DNA from: Actinomycetes bacterium
GTDB taxonomy: Bacteria; Actinomycetota; Actinomycetes; Propionibacteriales; Propionibacteriaceae
Assembly: GCA_023419175.1 (NCBI GenBank)
Contig: JAEZYG010000083.1
Coordinates: 1 to 8,982, forward strand
DNA length: 8,982 nucleotides
Direction: 5' to 3'
Shown here: in pieces, positions 1 to 6,427 of the stretch
Layout of the letters: every line of letters begins with the position of its first letter
Numbering within the stretch: the stretch's first letter is position 1
Notes under the pieces: model-generated
The model's input: the letters and a program-made list of their open reading frames with translations, nothing else
Database searches by the model: none
Told to the model about the DNA's origin: nothing
Program-made: the position numbers and the translations under genes

Positions 1-171
1 CTTCTTATCTCCGTCACGCAATTCAACGGCTTCAAAAGCACCCGTGGAAGCACCCGAGGGGACTCCTGCACGACCAGCGGCGCCGTCGTCCAAGACAACC
101 TCAACTTCGACGGTGGGATTGCCGCGCGAATCCAGAATCTCGCGAGCCTCGATATATTCGATTAATGCCAC
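1..171 (-). CDS. eno: Enolase, N-terminal 57 codons (gene continues past the left edge)
   Basis: Enolase converts 2-phosphoglycerate to phosphoenolpyruvate in glycolysis and is cytoplasmic. Only the first 57 codons are in the window; the frame is open to base 1. The translation begins (V/M)ALIEYIEAREILDSRG and carries the family's N-terminal signatures: the R-E-I-x-D-S-R-G-N-P-T-V-E strand at about residues 10-22 and the mobile loop V-P-S-G-A-S-T-G at about residues 37-44, whose Ser moves into the active site, followed by E-L-R-D-G-D. The start is GTG at 171-169, chosen because an AGAAAGG ribosome binding site (181-187) lies 9 nt upstream and homology begins right there. It sits 117 nt after mazG in the same direction. 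Identity is secure from the N-terminus alone; the catalytic barrel cannot be examined here. Confidence 0.96.
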   Translation of the reverse strand, partial: MALIEYIEAREILDSRGNPTVEVEVVLDDGAAGRAGVPSGASTGAFEAVELRDGDKK

Positions 172-229
172 GGTGATTGACCTTTCTATGGACTGATGAA
201 TGATCACCGTCTCTAAGTCTATCCATCAG
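170..229 (-). promoter_or_regulatory. eno leader with two mutually exclusive hairpins, one over the start codon
   Basis: On the minus strand ACGGTGAT (210-203) is the exact complement of ATCACCGT (177-170), an 8-bp stem that takes in the first two bases of the eno GTG and puts the AGAAAGG site (187-181) in its 25-nt loop. A second stem, CTGATGGA (229-222) with TTCATCAG (200-193), has 8 pairs including one G-U and encloses the upstream arm of the first stem. The two overlap topologically, so they cannot both form as simple hairpins. This is seen directly. That it controls enolase translation is inference; inverted repeats of this size can occur by chance in a leader of this length. Confidence 0.35.
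216..221 (-). promoter_or_regulatory. Possible -10 element (TAGACT) upstream of eno
   Basis: TAGACT fits the TAnnnT pattern of actinobacterial and general sigma-70-type -10 elements and lies 45 nt before the eno start in the mazG-eno gap. The hexamer 17 nt further upstream, TAGTCG, matches TTGACA at only three positions, so the call rests mainly on the -10. If used, the transcript would start near 205-210 and include the hairpin over the start codon but not the competing upstream arm. Confidence 0.25.
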
Positions 230-288
230 GGTTCTTCGCGACTAGCCTTTCGGCAACCTTGTCCCTATGAGCGATAACGCGCACAAAA

Positions 289-933
289 TCACAGCCCGCG
301 AGATCTCACATCGGCTTCCACAGCGTCCAATGCCATGCGTAAAGCCTGATCCACATCGACATTGCAACGATCAGCTTTCGCGATGAGAGCCAGGAGATGA
401 CGTCCGAAATCTTCAGGTTCATTCAGATGGTTGAAAGAGTCTGTGATCTCATGAGTGATCTCTATATCGCGAGTGCGAACCATGACCTTGGCAGCTCGCG
501 CCAATGTATTGAGAGGGTCGGGTATTCCGTCCAGACGAGAGGAGCGTTTCTTAACCTGGCGTTTAGCGCTTTCCCAGGTCGCCATCATGTCGTCGGGATC
601 ATCCTCATCACCGAATACCCACGGGTGACGCTCCACAATCTTGGAGGCAAGATCGTGGACAACCTCATCAAAGGTGAAACTGTGACGCTCAGATGCGATC
701 TGGCAGTGGAAAATCACTTGAAAGAGCAGATCACCCAATTCCTCTTTGAGGTTATCCTCATCGAGCGTCGCCCCTTCGATCGCTTCGAGAACTTCAGCTG
801 TTTCCTCAACGAGATGTTTCGCCAAAGTCCGATGATCTTGCTCTCGACACCACGGACAATCCTTCCTCAGCGCGGACATGATCTGCACCAGATCACGACA
901 GCGCGAGACGGTGTCTGTTCCCTCTGCGTTCAC
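289..933 (-). CDS. mazG: MazG family nucleoside triphosphate pyrophosphohydrolase
   Basis: MazG hydrolyses NTPs and dNTPs to the monophosphate plus pyrophosphate in the cytoplasm and is thought to clear damaged or surplus nucleotides. The 214-residue protein has a clear first MazG domain at about residues 15-125, with the metal-binding pairs E43-E44-x-x-E47 and E64-E65-x-x-D68 and the following L-L-F-Q. A second, weaker copy spans about 134-210: it keeps L-D-G-I-P, then R-A-x-K and D-x-x-x-A-L-R, but the G-D of the catalytic E-x-G-D-L-L is G177-R178. It is therefore shorter than the two-domain E. coli enzyme (263 aa), and the second domain looks non-catalytic. The usual C-P-W-D motif reads C26-P-W-C29. 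The GTG start overlaps the lipoprotein stop as GTGA (933-930). I see no good ribosome binding site, so coupled translation is likely; a later start at Met19 is possible but would leave the CPW region barely preceded. Confidence 0.9.
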   Translation of the reverse strand: MNAEGTDTVSRCRDLVQIMSALRKDCPWCREQDHRTLAKHLVEETAEVLEAIEGATLDEDNLKEELGDLLFQVIFHCQIASERHSFTFDEVVHDLASKIVERHPWVFGDEDDPDDMMATWESAKRQVKKRSSRLDGIPDPLNTLARAAKVMVRTRDIEITHEITDSFNHLNEPEDFGRHLLALIAKADRCNVDVDQALRMALDAVEADVRSRGL

Positions 934-1454
934 TTTGCTGACAGAGGTTGCGACAGCGAACCGGAAGGGATAATTCCCAAGACGCTAGGATCCCACGTTC
1001 CATAGCGGGGATTGAGTTCCACATTAAAAGCGGTCAAATATTGCGATGCGGAAGCCCCTAAAGATAGAGCAAGACGGTCATGACGGGCGATTCCATAGGC
1101 AGCCTGAGCGCATTGCTCGTTGGAGAAAAGATCTCCCAAACCCCTCTGGGTGACATAGTCGCGCAATTCGCTTTCGCTCGGCGTGACAATCGCCCCACCG
1201 GATTGTTCAATATATTGACTGCTCATCTGATCAAGAATCGCCCACTTCGCCATCTGCGGACGTAGGCTACCAGCACTTTGGGCTAAGGTTGGGTGATTGC
1301 TGAGAGCTTGAGCGCATCCTTCAGCCCATGAGGAGACCAGGCTATCGCGAATGGGAATTCCGTTGACGGTAGCCGCCGTTCCCCCAGCGGGCGAACATCC
1401 CGCCATCAAGGTCACAGCGAGAGCCGAAACAGCCAATGCCCAGCGCTTTTTCAT
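930..1454 (-). CDS. Small secreted lipoprotein with a SurA-N-like segment, function unknown
   Basis: A 174-residue predicted membrane lipoprotein. Residues 1-20 form a lipoprotein signal peptide: M-K-K-R, a hydrophobic run from A6 to M17, then M-A-G-C with the lipidated Cys20. The mature part starts with a flexible S-P-A-G-G-T stretch and then A-A-T-V-N-G-I-P-I (28-36), resembling the start of SurA-type chaperone N-domains. It has two further cysteines, C47 and C115, each followed by A-Q-A, which could form a disulfide outside the membrane, and ends with N-P-R-Y-G-T-W-D (148-155). No peptidyl-prolyl isomerase domain follows, so it is far shorter than true SurA. The start at 1454 is preferred over the in-frame ATG at 1490 because AGGAG (1461-1465) lies 6 nt before it and the signal peptide then has a normal N-terminus. 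It starts 37 nt after mfd and overlaps mazG by 4 nt. My recollection is that similar short lipoproteins sit between mfd and mazG in other actinobacteria; their role is not known to me. Confidence 0.82.
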   Translation of the reverse strand: MKKRWALAVSALAVTLMAGCSPAGGTAATVNGIPIRDSLVSSWAEGCAQALSNHPTLAQSAGSLRPQMAKWAILDQMSSQYIEQSGGAIVTPSESELRDYVTQRGLGDLFSNEQCAQAAYGIARHDRLALSLGASASQYLTAFNVELNPRYGTWDPSVLGIIPSGSLSQPLSAK

Positions 1455-1460
1455 CTTTCT

Positions 1461-1465
1461 CTCCT
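1461..1465 (-). promoter_or_regulatory. Ribosome binding site fixing the lipoprotein start
   Basis: AGGAG lies 6 nt upstream of the ATG at 1454-1452. The longer reading frame, starting at 1490, has no comparable site and would place twelve mostly polar residues before the M-K-K-R signal peptide. Confidence 0.75.
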
Positions 1466-1491
1466 GGTTGCAATCGATCGATAGTGTCATT

Positions 1492-4400
1492 TTAAGGGGT
1501 AAAGACCGCTTTCAGCACGGCAGAAGCCCATTCGAGCATATCGCGACCTTCATAGGGACGGGCAGGAATACCCGAGCTATAGGGTCTGGGAATGAGCACG
1601 GAATTGGTCGCTTTCTTTATCACGCTTCTCGGATAGAGACGCCCTAGACGCAATTGACGTGACTCTTCGAGATCGACCAGACGTCCGTCAGGTAAAACAC
1701 GTTGATCCACAGGTGCGAATTTGATCGTATTCCCCTGGGCGATCACCTCCGTGATACCCGCATGACGGCATGCCAATCGGAATCGTGCCACATCGATCAG
1801 CATGGCTGCAGAATCGGGAATAGGACCGTAACGGTCGATCAATTCCTCACGAAGAGCTACCAGATCGGCTTCATCTCTCACCTCGGCTAAACGCGCATAG
1901 ATTTCCAAACGCAGACGTTCAGATTCCACATAGTCCACGGGAAGATGGGCCTCAATTGGCAATTCGATGCGCATCTGAGGCAATTCTTCGATAACGCTTT
2001 GACCGCGATAGGCGGCGACAGCCTCCCCCACCATGCGGATATAGAGGTCGAAACCGACATCGGCGATATGTCCAGACTGTTCAGCACCGAGCAGATTTCC
2101 CGCTCCCCTAATCTCTAAATCTTTCATCGCGATCGCCATGCCCGCCCCCAAATCCGTATGGGCGGCTAGAGCGGCGAGACGATCATGGGCAGTAGCCGTC
2201 AAAGGTTTATCCGGCGGATAGAGGAAATAGGCATATCCCCTCTCTCGTCCACGACCGACTCGTCCGCGAAGCTGATGCAATTGAGATAGACCCATCCTCT
2301 CCGCTCTGTCCACAATCAATGTATTAGCCGTTGAAATATCGATTCCCGACTCGACGATAGTGGTGCAGACCAAAACATCTGCTCTTCTCTCAGCGAATTC
2401 GATCATGACCTGTTCGAGACTGCGTTCGCTCATCTGTCCATGCGCGGTCATCACGCGAGCTTCGGGGACATCTTCACGCAGTTGAGCTGCGATCTTATCG
2501 ATGTCGGTCACGCGATTGTGAATGAAAAAGACCTGCCCTTCTCTGGCGAGTTCGCGGCGGATCGCTGCACTCACCTGTCCTCTGTCATAGGCTCCAACGA
2601 AGGTCAAGACAGGATGGCGTTCCTCAGGTGGGGTGGCGATGGTAGACATCTCTCTAATACCTGTCACTGCCATCTCCAAGGTTCGCGGAATTGGAGTTGC
2701 GCTCATCGATAGGACATCGACGTTGACTTTTAACTTCTTCAACGCCTCTTTATGCTCGACACCGAAACGCTGTTCCTCGTCCACAATGACCAATCCGAGA
2801 TCTTTAAAGTGCACGCGGGAAGCGAATAGACCATGTGTACCGATGACGATATCGATACGTCCAGAGGCCAAACCATCGAGAATACGTTGCGTCTCACTCG
2901 CGGTCTGGAAACGGCTGAGGGAAGCCACCGTCACCGGAAAACCCGCATAGCGGTTGATGAAGGTTTGAGCATGTTGCTGGACAAGCAGAGTCGTAGGAAC
3001 CAAGACGGCAACCTGTTTACCGTCCTGGACGGCTTTGAATGCTGCGCGAACTGCGATCTCGGTCTTTCCATATCCCACATCTCCACAGATGAGACGATCC
3101 ATCGGAACGACCTTCTCCATATCGGCTTTGACCTCATTGATAGCAGCGAGCTGATCGGGAGTTTCCGTATAGGAAAAGGCATCTTCCAATTCTCGTTGCC
3201 AGGGAGTATCAGGAGCGAAAGCATGCCCTTGAGAAGCCTGACGGGCGGCATAGAGCTTAATCAATCCCTCAGCGATCTCACGGACAGCTTTGCGAGCTTT
3301 AGCCTTACGCGCCTTCCAATCCGCTCCCCCCATCTTGTCCAGATGGGGATTATCTCCACCGACATATCGTGTGACCTCGTCGAGCTGTTCTACTGGCACA
3401 TAGAGACGATCTCCAGGGTGACCTCTCTTAGAGGGGGCATATTCGATCACCAGATATTCGCGAGTAGCTCCCGCAACCGTTCTGGTCATCATCTCGACAT
3501 AGCGTCCAACTCCATGTTGCTGATGGACGAGAAGATCTCCGGCTACCAGTTCTAAAGGGACGATTTGGGATCGCCTCTTCGCCGGCATCTTGCGCTGGCT
3601 ACGCACAGCCGCATGACCTGTCAGATCTGCTGCCGTATAGAGAGAAATCGATGGATCATCTAACGAAAAACCATGTCGTAATCCGCTGATGATGACGCTG
3701 ATAACCCCACGAGGAGCCAGATCATCATGGCATAAAACCGCTGGAATATCGGCTTCTTGGAGCATCTCAACCATTCTGCGTGCAGGCCCGCTTCCCTCAG
3801 CGCTGAGCACAACGGTCTTACCTGAAGCGTTATCGGAGCGAATCTGCTCGATAAAGACATGGCTATCACCATGAGCATTAGGCATCGTATGAGAATCGAT
3901 GACCATACGCGCAATGAGGCTATCGGTGGAAATGGCATCATTCGCCTCTACCTGTTCGCCCGCGTTGAAAGCAGATATCGTCCACCAATGAAGTCCACGC
4001 TCCATCGCCCTTAAACGAACGTCTGCCACCGTGCGATAGGCGCTTCGTTTCAAATCGATAGGAGCCTTACCGCCCTGAGCGGCAGCAGCCCATCCCGCTT
4101 GAAGGAATTCCTTACTCGTCGCCACCAGTTCATCTGCCCTGGTAAGCACCAGCTCGGGATCAAGAAGAATGACAAGCGTCTTGTCCGGGACGATATCGAC
4201 CAATAATTCCAAGCGATCGACTAAGGCAGGAATGAGAGCTTCCATACCTTCGCATGGCTGTCCTTGAGCAATTTTTTCCAAGATCTCAGCCAGATGCGGA
4301 TGATCCTCGATCAAAGCGTCAGCTTTCGCTCTCACATCATCATTAAGAAGCAATTCCCGACATGGCTGAGCGACCACTTTATCCAAACGGCGATCGGTCG

Positions 4401-5031
4401 AAAGCTGATCGGCGACTGCAAATTCGGTGATCGACTCGATCTCGTCACCGAAAAAGTCGATCCGCACTGGATGATCTGCTGTGGGAATGAACAGATCGAC
4501 AATCCCACCTCGAACAGCATATTCGCCGCGCCTTTCCACCAAGTCCACCCTGGTATAAGCTGCGGCGGTCAAATCTTGACTCAGCTGGGAAATCTCATAG
4601 TCTTTGCCTACCTCGATCTCAACAGGACAGATCTGACCTAAATCGGCTACCTGAGGTTGAAGCAAAGAGCGGATAGGGGCAATCACCACAGAAAGACTGT
4701 CGCCTTCTGTCAGTTTTCGCGCGATCTGCAAGCGCTTACCGACCGTATCGAAACGCGGAGAAAGCCGTTCGTGAGGCAAGGTTTCCCATGCCGGGTAATA
4801 GCAGACCCTATCGGGATCGATTAACGTCGAAATAGATTCCGTTAACTGTTCAGCTTCTCGATAGGTTGAAGTGACCACCAAGAGCATCTGATCGACCTGC
4901 TCGGCTAAAGCCGCTAAGATCGCTGGACGACCTGCCGTAGCCACCACATCCAAAGTGGCGAGATGAGCTGCCTGCTCGGCGAGGGAAGCGATCTGACCAG
5001 ATCTCAGATGGTCAACCAGAGCAGACATCAT
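1492..5031 (-). CDS. mfd: Transcription-repair coupling factor (Mfd)
   Basis: Mfd is a cytoplasmic DNA translocase that binds RNA polymerase stalled at lesions, pushes it off the template and recruits UvrA for nucleotide excision repair. The 1179-residue length is normal. A UvrB-like N-terminal module (about 10-300) includes Y-P-A-W-E-T-L-P and R-x-G-E-Y-A-V-R-G-G-I-V-D (168-179). The RNA-polymerase-interacting domain is about 492-565, with G-D-L-L-V-H-x-x-H-G-V-G-R-Y and R-L-Y-V-P-V-E-Q-L. The RecG-like motor follows: Walker A G-D-V-G-Y-G-K656-T, DEEQ at 751-754, S-A-T at 777-779, V-E-S-G-I-D at 893-898 and Q-x-x-G-R-x-G-R at 920-927. The TRCF C-terminal domain is about 1015-1115. It starts 12 nt after pth and is followed by the lipoprotein and mazG. 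AAAGGGG (5034-5040) is only 2 nt from the first ATG but 5 nt from the second, so Met2 at 5028 may be the true start. All motor residues look intact. Confidence 0.98.
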   Translation of the reverse strand: MMSALVDHLRSGQIASLAEQAAHLATLDVVATAGRPAILAALAEQVDQMLLVVTSTYREAEQLTESISTLIDPDRVCYYPAWETLPHERLSPRFDTVGKRLQIARKLTEGDSLSVVIAPIRSLLQPQVADLGQICPVEIEVGKDYEISQLSQDLTAAAYTRVDLVERRGEYAVRGGIVDLFIPTADHPVRIDFFGDEIESITEFAVADQLSTDRRLDKVVAQPCRELLLNDDVRAKADALIEDHPHLAEILEKIAQGQPCEGMEALIPALVDRLELLVDIVPDKTLVILLDPELVLTRADELVATSKEFLQAGWAAAAQGGKAPIDLKRSAYRTVADVRLRAMERGLHWWTISAFNAGEQVEANDAISTDSLIARMVIDSHTMPNAHGDSHVFIEQIRSDNASGKTVVLSAEGSGPARRMVEMLQEADIPAVLCHDDLAPRGVISVIISGLRHGFSLDDPSISLYTAADLTGHAAVRSQRKMPAKRRSQIVPLELVAGDLLVHQQHGVGRYVEMMTRTVAGATREYLVIEYAPSKRGHPGDRLYVPVEQLDEVTRYVGGDNPHLDKMGGADWKARKAKARKAVREIAEGLIKLYAARQASQGHAFAPDTPWQRELEDAFSYTETPDQLAAINEVKADMEKVVPMDRLICGDVGYGKTEIAVRAAFKAVQDGKQVAVLVPTTLLVQQHAQTFINRYAGFPVTVASLSRFQTASETQRILDGLASGRIDIVIGTHGLFASRVHFKDLGLVIVDEEQRFGVEHKEALKKLKVNVDVLSMSATPIPRTLEMAVTGIREMSTIATPPEERHPVLTFVGAYDRGQVSAAIRRELAREGQVFFIHNRVTDIDKIAAQLREDVPEARVMTAHGQMSERSLEQVMIEFAERRADVLVCTTIVESGIDISTANTLIVDRAERMGLSQLHQLRGRVGRGRERGYAYFLYPPDKPLTATAHDRLAALAAHTDLGAGMAIAMKDLEIRGAGNLLGAEQSGHIADVGFDLYIRMVGEAVAAYRGQSVIEELPQMRIELPIEAHLPVDYVESERLRLEIYARLAEVRDEADLVALREELIDRYGPIPDSAAMLIDVARFRLACRHAGITEVIAQGNTIKFAPVDQRVLPDGRLVDLEESRQLRLGRLYPRSVIKKATNSVLIPRPYSSGIPARPYEGRDMLEWASAVLKAVFTP

Positions 5032-5033
5032 TT

Positions 5034-5040
5034 CCCCTTT
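5034..5040 (-). promoter_or_regulatory. Ribosome binding site of mfd, favouring the second of two ATGs
   Basis: AAAGGGG ends 2 nt before the ATG at 5031 and 5 nt before the adjacent in-frame ATG at 5028. The 5-nt spacing matches rplY and is close to that of prs in this window (5 and 4 nt), so the protein may begin M-S-A-L-V. The site fills most of the 12-nt pth-mfd gap. Confidence 0.6.
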
Positions 5041-5043
5041 TCT

Positions 5044-5637
5044 CTAGCTGTTATAGCGATTTTGGGCTTCAGTTAATCCCACTGTTGTCAATATTTCGGC
5101 TGCGTCAGCCGCGAGAGATATGACCGAAGTGAGATCGTCTCGTTCCGATCTAGAGAAGCGACGCAAGACATAATCGCTTACCCCCATCGTCCCTGGTGGA
5201 CGTCCAATACCGAAACGAATACGGTAAAAATCCCCCGTCTTAAGATGAGCTCTAATTGAACGCAAGCCGTTATGTCCGTTATCCCCTCCCCCGATCTTGA
5301 GACGTAGACGTCCAAGATCAAGATCGAGCTCATCGTGGATAACAACGATGCGATCGGCAGGAATTTTATAGAAAGAAGCAAGGGAGGCAACAGCTTGACC
5401 GGAATTGTTCATATAGGTTCCCGGCTTTGCCACAATCACCTTCTCACCTCCAGGAATTCCGATACCAGCGGAAGTGATCGTGGTACTCACCACCTGAGCT
5501 TGAGAGGATCCAAGACGGGTAAAGCTCGCCCGCGCACGGCAGGCGAGCTCGTCCACAACGAGATAACCGACATTATGTCTGGTCATCTCATAGTCAATTC
5601 CGGGATTACCGAGGCCGACAATCAACCATGGACTCAT
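5044..5637 (-). CDS. pth: Peptidyl-tRNA hydrolase
   Basis: Pth cleaves the ester bond of peptidyl-tRNAs that drop off the ribosome, recycling the tRNA; it is cytoplasmic and usually essential. The 197 residues cover the whole bacterial Pth family. Visible signatures are L-I-V-G-L-G-N11-P-G-x-x-Y near the start, the catalytic T-R-H21-N-V-G, K-P-x-T-Y-M-N77-x-S-G (71-80), H101-D102-E-L-D and G-G-G-D-N-G-H-N123-G-L-R-S-I. H21 matches the catalytic His20 of E. coli, and D102 its Asp93. The ATG at 5637 is 24 nt after rplY, with GGGAG at 5647-5651 as a somewhat distant (9 nt) ribosome binding site. Pairing with rplY and mfd is a common arrangement in actinobacteria and places it in a translation and repair operon. 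Nothing is missing. Confidence 0.98.
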   Translation of the reverse strand: MSPWLIVGLGNPGIDYEMTRHNVGYLVVDELACRARASFTRLGSSQAQVVSTTITSAGIGIPGGEKVIVAKPGTYMNNSGQAVASLASFYKIPADRIVVIHDELDLDLGRLRLKIGGGDNGHNGLRSIRAHLKTGDFYRIRFGIGRPPGTMGVSDYVLRRFSRSERDDLTSVISLAADAAEILTTVGLTEAQNRYNS

Positions 5638-5661
5638 CGTATGGTTCTCCCGTCATAGAGA

Positions 5662-6282
5662 TCACTCGGCGTCAGCAGCGGCTTCCTCAGCTTCATCTCC
5701 TTCTCCAGGAGTCTCCAGCTCAGCTTCAAGTTGCTCTTCGCTCAAAGCAGCGGTGATGGAAACGAGGAGAAGATCTGCCTCCACATCCAACTCGACACCG
5801 GCGGGCAAAGCGATATCGCCAGCGACGATCTGGGCGCCCACCTCAAGTCCATCGACCGAGACCTCAAAGCCAGTGGGAATATCGGTAGCGTCAGCCAAAA
5901 CGCTCAACTCGACAACATCGTGGTTGACCAAAGTATCGGGAGCAGATTCACCGACGACGCTGATGGGCACCTGGACGGACACTTTCTCGCCGCGCTCAAC
6001 CTTGAGCAAATCCACGTGAAGGATTTGATCGCGAACCGGATGGCGCTGGACGAGCTTCGGCAACGCGAGCTGATGGTCACCATTCGGCATGGTGATATCG
6101 AGCAAAGCATTTGCCTGACGCAAAGCCAACATGGCTTCGTGTCCGGGAAGGACGATATGATCCGGGGTTTCGCCATTGGAATAGATCACGGCGGGAATCT
6201 TGTTCTCGCGACGGATGCGACGAGCGGCACCCTTTCCAAAAGATTCGCGAGCTTCAGCAGTCAGCTTGATGGTGTGAGCCAT
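5662..6282 (-). CDS. rplY: 50S ribosomal protein L25, CTC family
   Basis: L25 of the CTC/TL5 type binds 5S rRNA in the large subunit; the Bacillus member Ctc is a general stress protein. The 206 residues hold an N-terminal L25 domain (about 4-94) with R-x-x-x-G-K-G-A-A-R-R-I-R, I-P-A-V-I-Y and the closing H-P-V-R-D-Q-I-L-H-V-D-L, then the all-beta CTC C-terminal domain (about 98-178). A strongly acidic tail follows from about 181 to 206, mostly Glu, Asp and Ala, probably disordered. The ATG at 6282 is supported by AAGGAG (6288-6293) 5 nt upstream. It begins 145 nt after prs, behind a hairpin, and is followed closely by pth, so it probably opens its own transcript. The name rplY or ctc depends on convention. 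Confidence 0.97.
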   Translation of the reverse strand: MAHTIKLTAEARESFGKGAARRIRRENKIPAVIYSNGETPDHIVLPGHEAMLALRQANALLDITMPNGDHQLALPKLVQRHPVRDQILHVDLLKVERGEKVSVQVPISVVGESAPDTLVNHDVVELSVLADATDIPTGFEVSVDGLEVGAQIVAGDIALPAGVELDVEADLLLVSITAALSEEQLEAELETPGEGDEAEEAAADAE

Positions 6283-6379
6283 CGTTTCTCCTTATCTCAG
6301 CGTATGGAAGCGCCTAACGACAATCGATGGCCGCATCGCGGTCTACCAGTCGATTACGGATTTTCTCCCTCGCCAGGCA

Positions 6380-6408
6380 ACCGGATAAGCATAGCGCGCT
6401 TATCCGGT
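6380..6408 (-). terminator. Hairpin between prs and rplY, possible U-less terminator
   Basis: ACCGGATAAGC and GCTTATCCGGT form a perfect 11-bp stem around a 7-nt loop (GCGCTAT on the minus strand), beginning 20 nt after the prs stop. What follows in the transcript is TGCCTGGCGAGGG, with no run of U, so this is not a classical intrinsic terminator. Terminators without a U-tract have been proposed in actinobacteria; the stem could instead protect the prs mRNA 3' end or be a processing site. The position in the only sizeable gap between prs and rplY supports a transcript boundary. Confidence 0.6.
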
Positions 6409-6427
6409 GTGAACGAAATCCACTCGG

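Noticed and set aside
397..1005. A 202-codon plus-strand open frame opposite mazG
   Set aside because: It mirrors the mazG codons, and mazG has intact family motifs; no independent evidence supports the plus-strand frame.
1473..1482. 10-bp palindrome ATCGATCGAT in the mfd-lipoprotein gap
   Set aside because: It could be an operator, but it is short and built from the GATC word that is frequent everywhere here; no second copy at a promoter was seen.
1455..1490. Upstream ATG at 1490 as the lipoprotein start
   Set aside because: It adds a polar stretch before the signal peptide and lacks a ribosome binding site, whereas the ATG at 1454 has AGGAG at 6 nt.
2125..2135. GCGATCGC octamer like the cyanobacterial HIP1 repeat
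   Set aside because: Only one clear copy was noticed, inside mfd; the excess in this window is of GATC, not of the octamer.
2833..3555. A 240-codon plus-strand open frame opposite mfd
   Set aside because: It lies wholly inside the conserved motor and RNA-polymerase-binding region of mfd, whose reading frame is unambiguous, and shows no family motif.
6283..6379. A sigma-70-type promoter for rplY (TTGCCT with TAATCG 18 nt on)
   Set aside because: The -10 matches poorly and no other pair at 16-18 nt is better, so I do not list it as a feature although a promoter in this gap is plausible.
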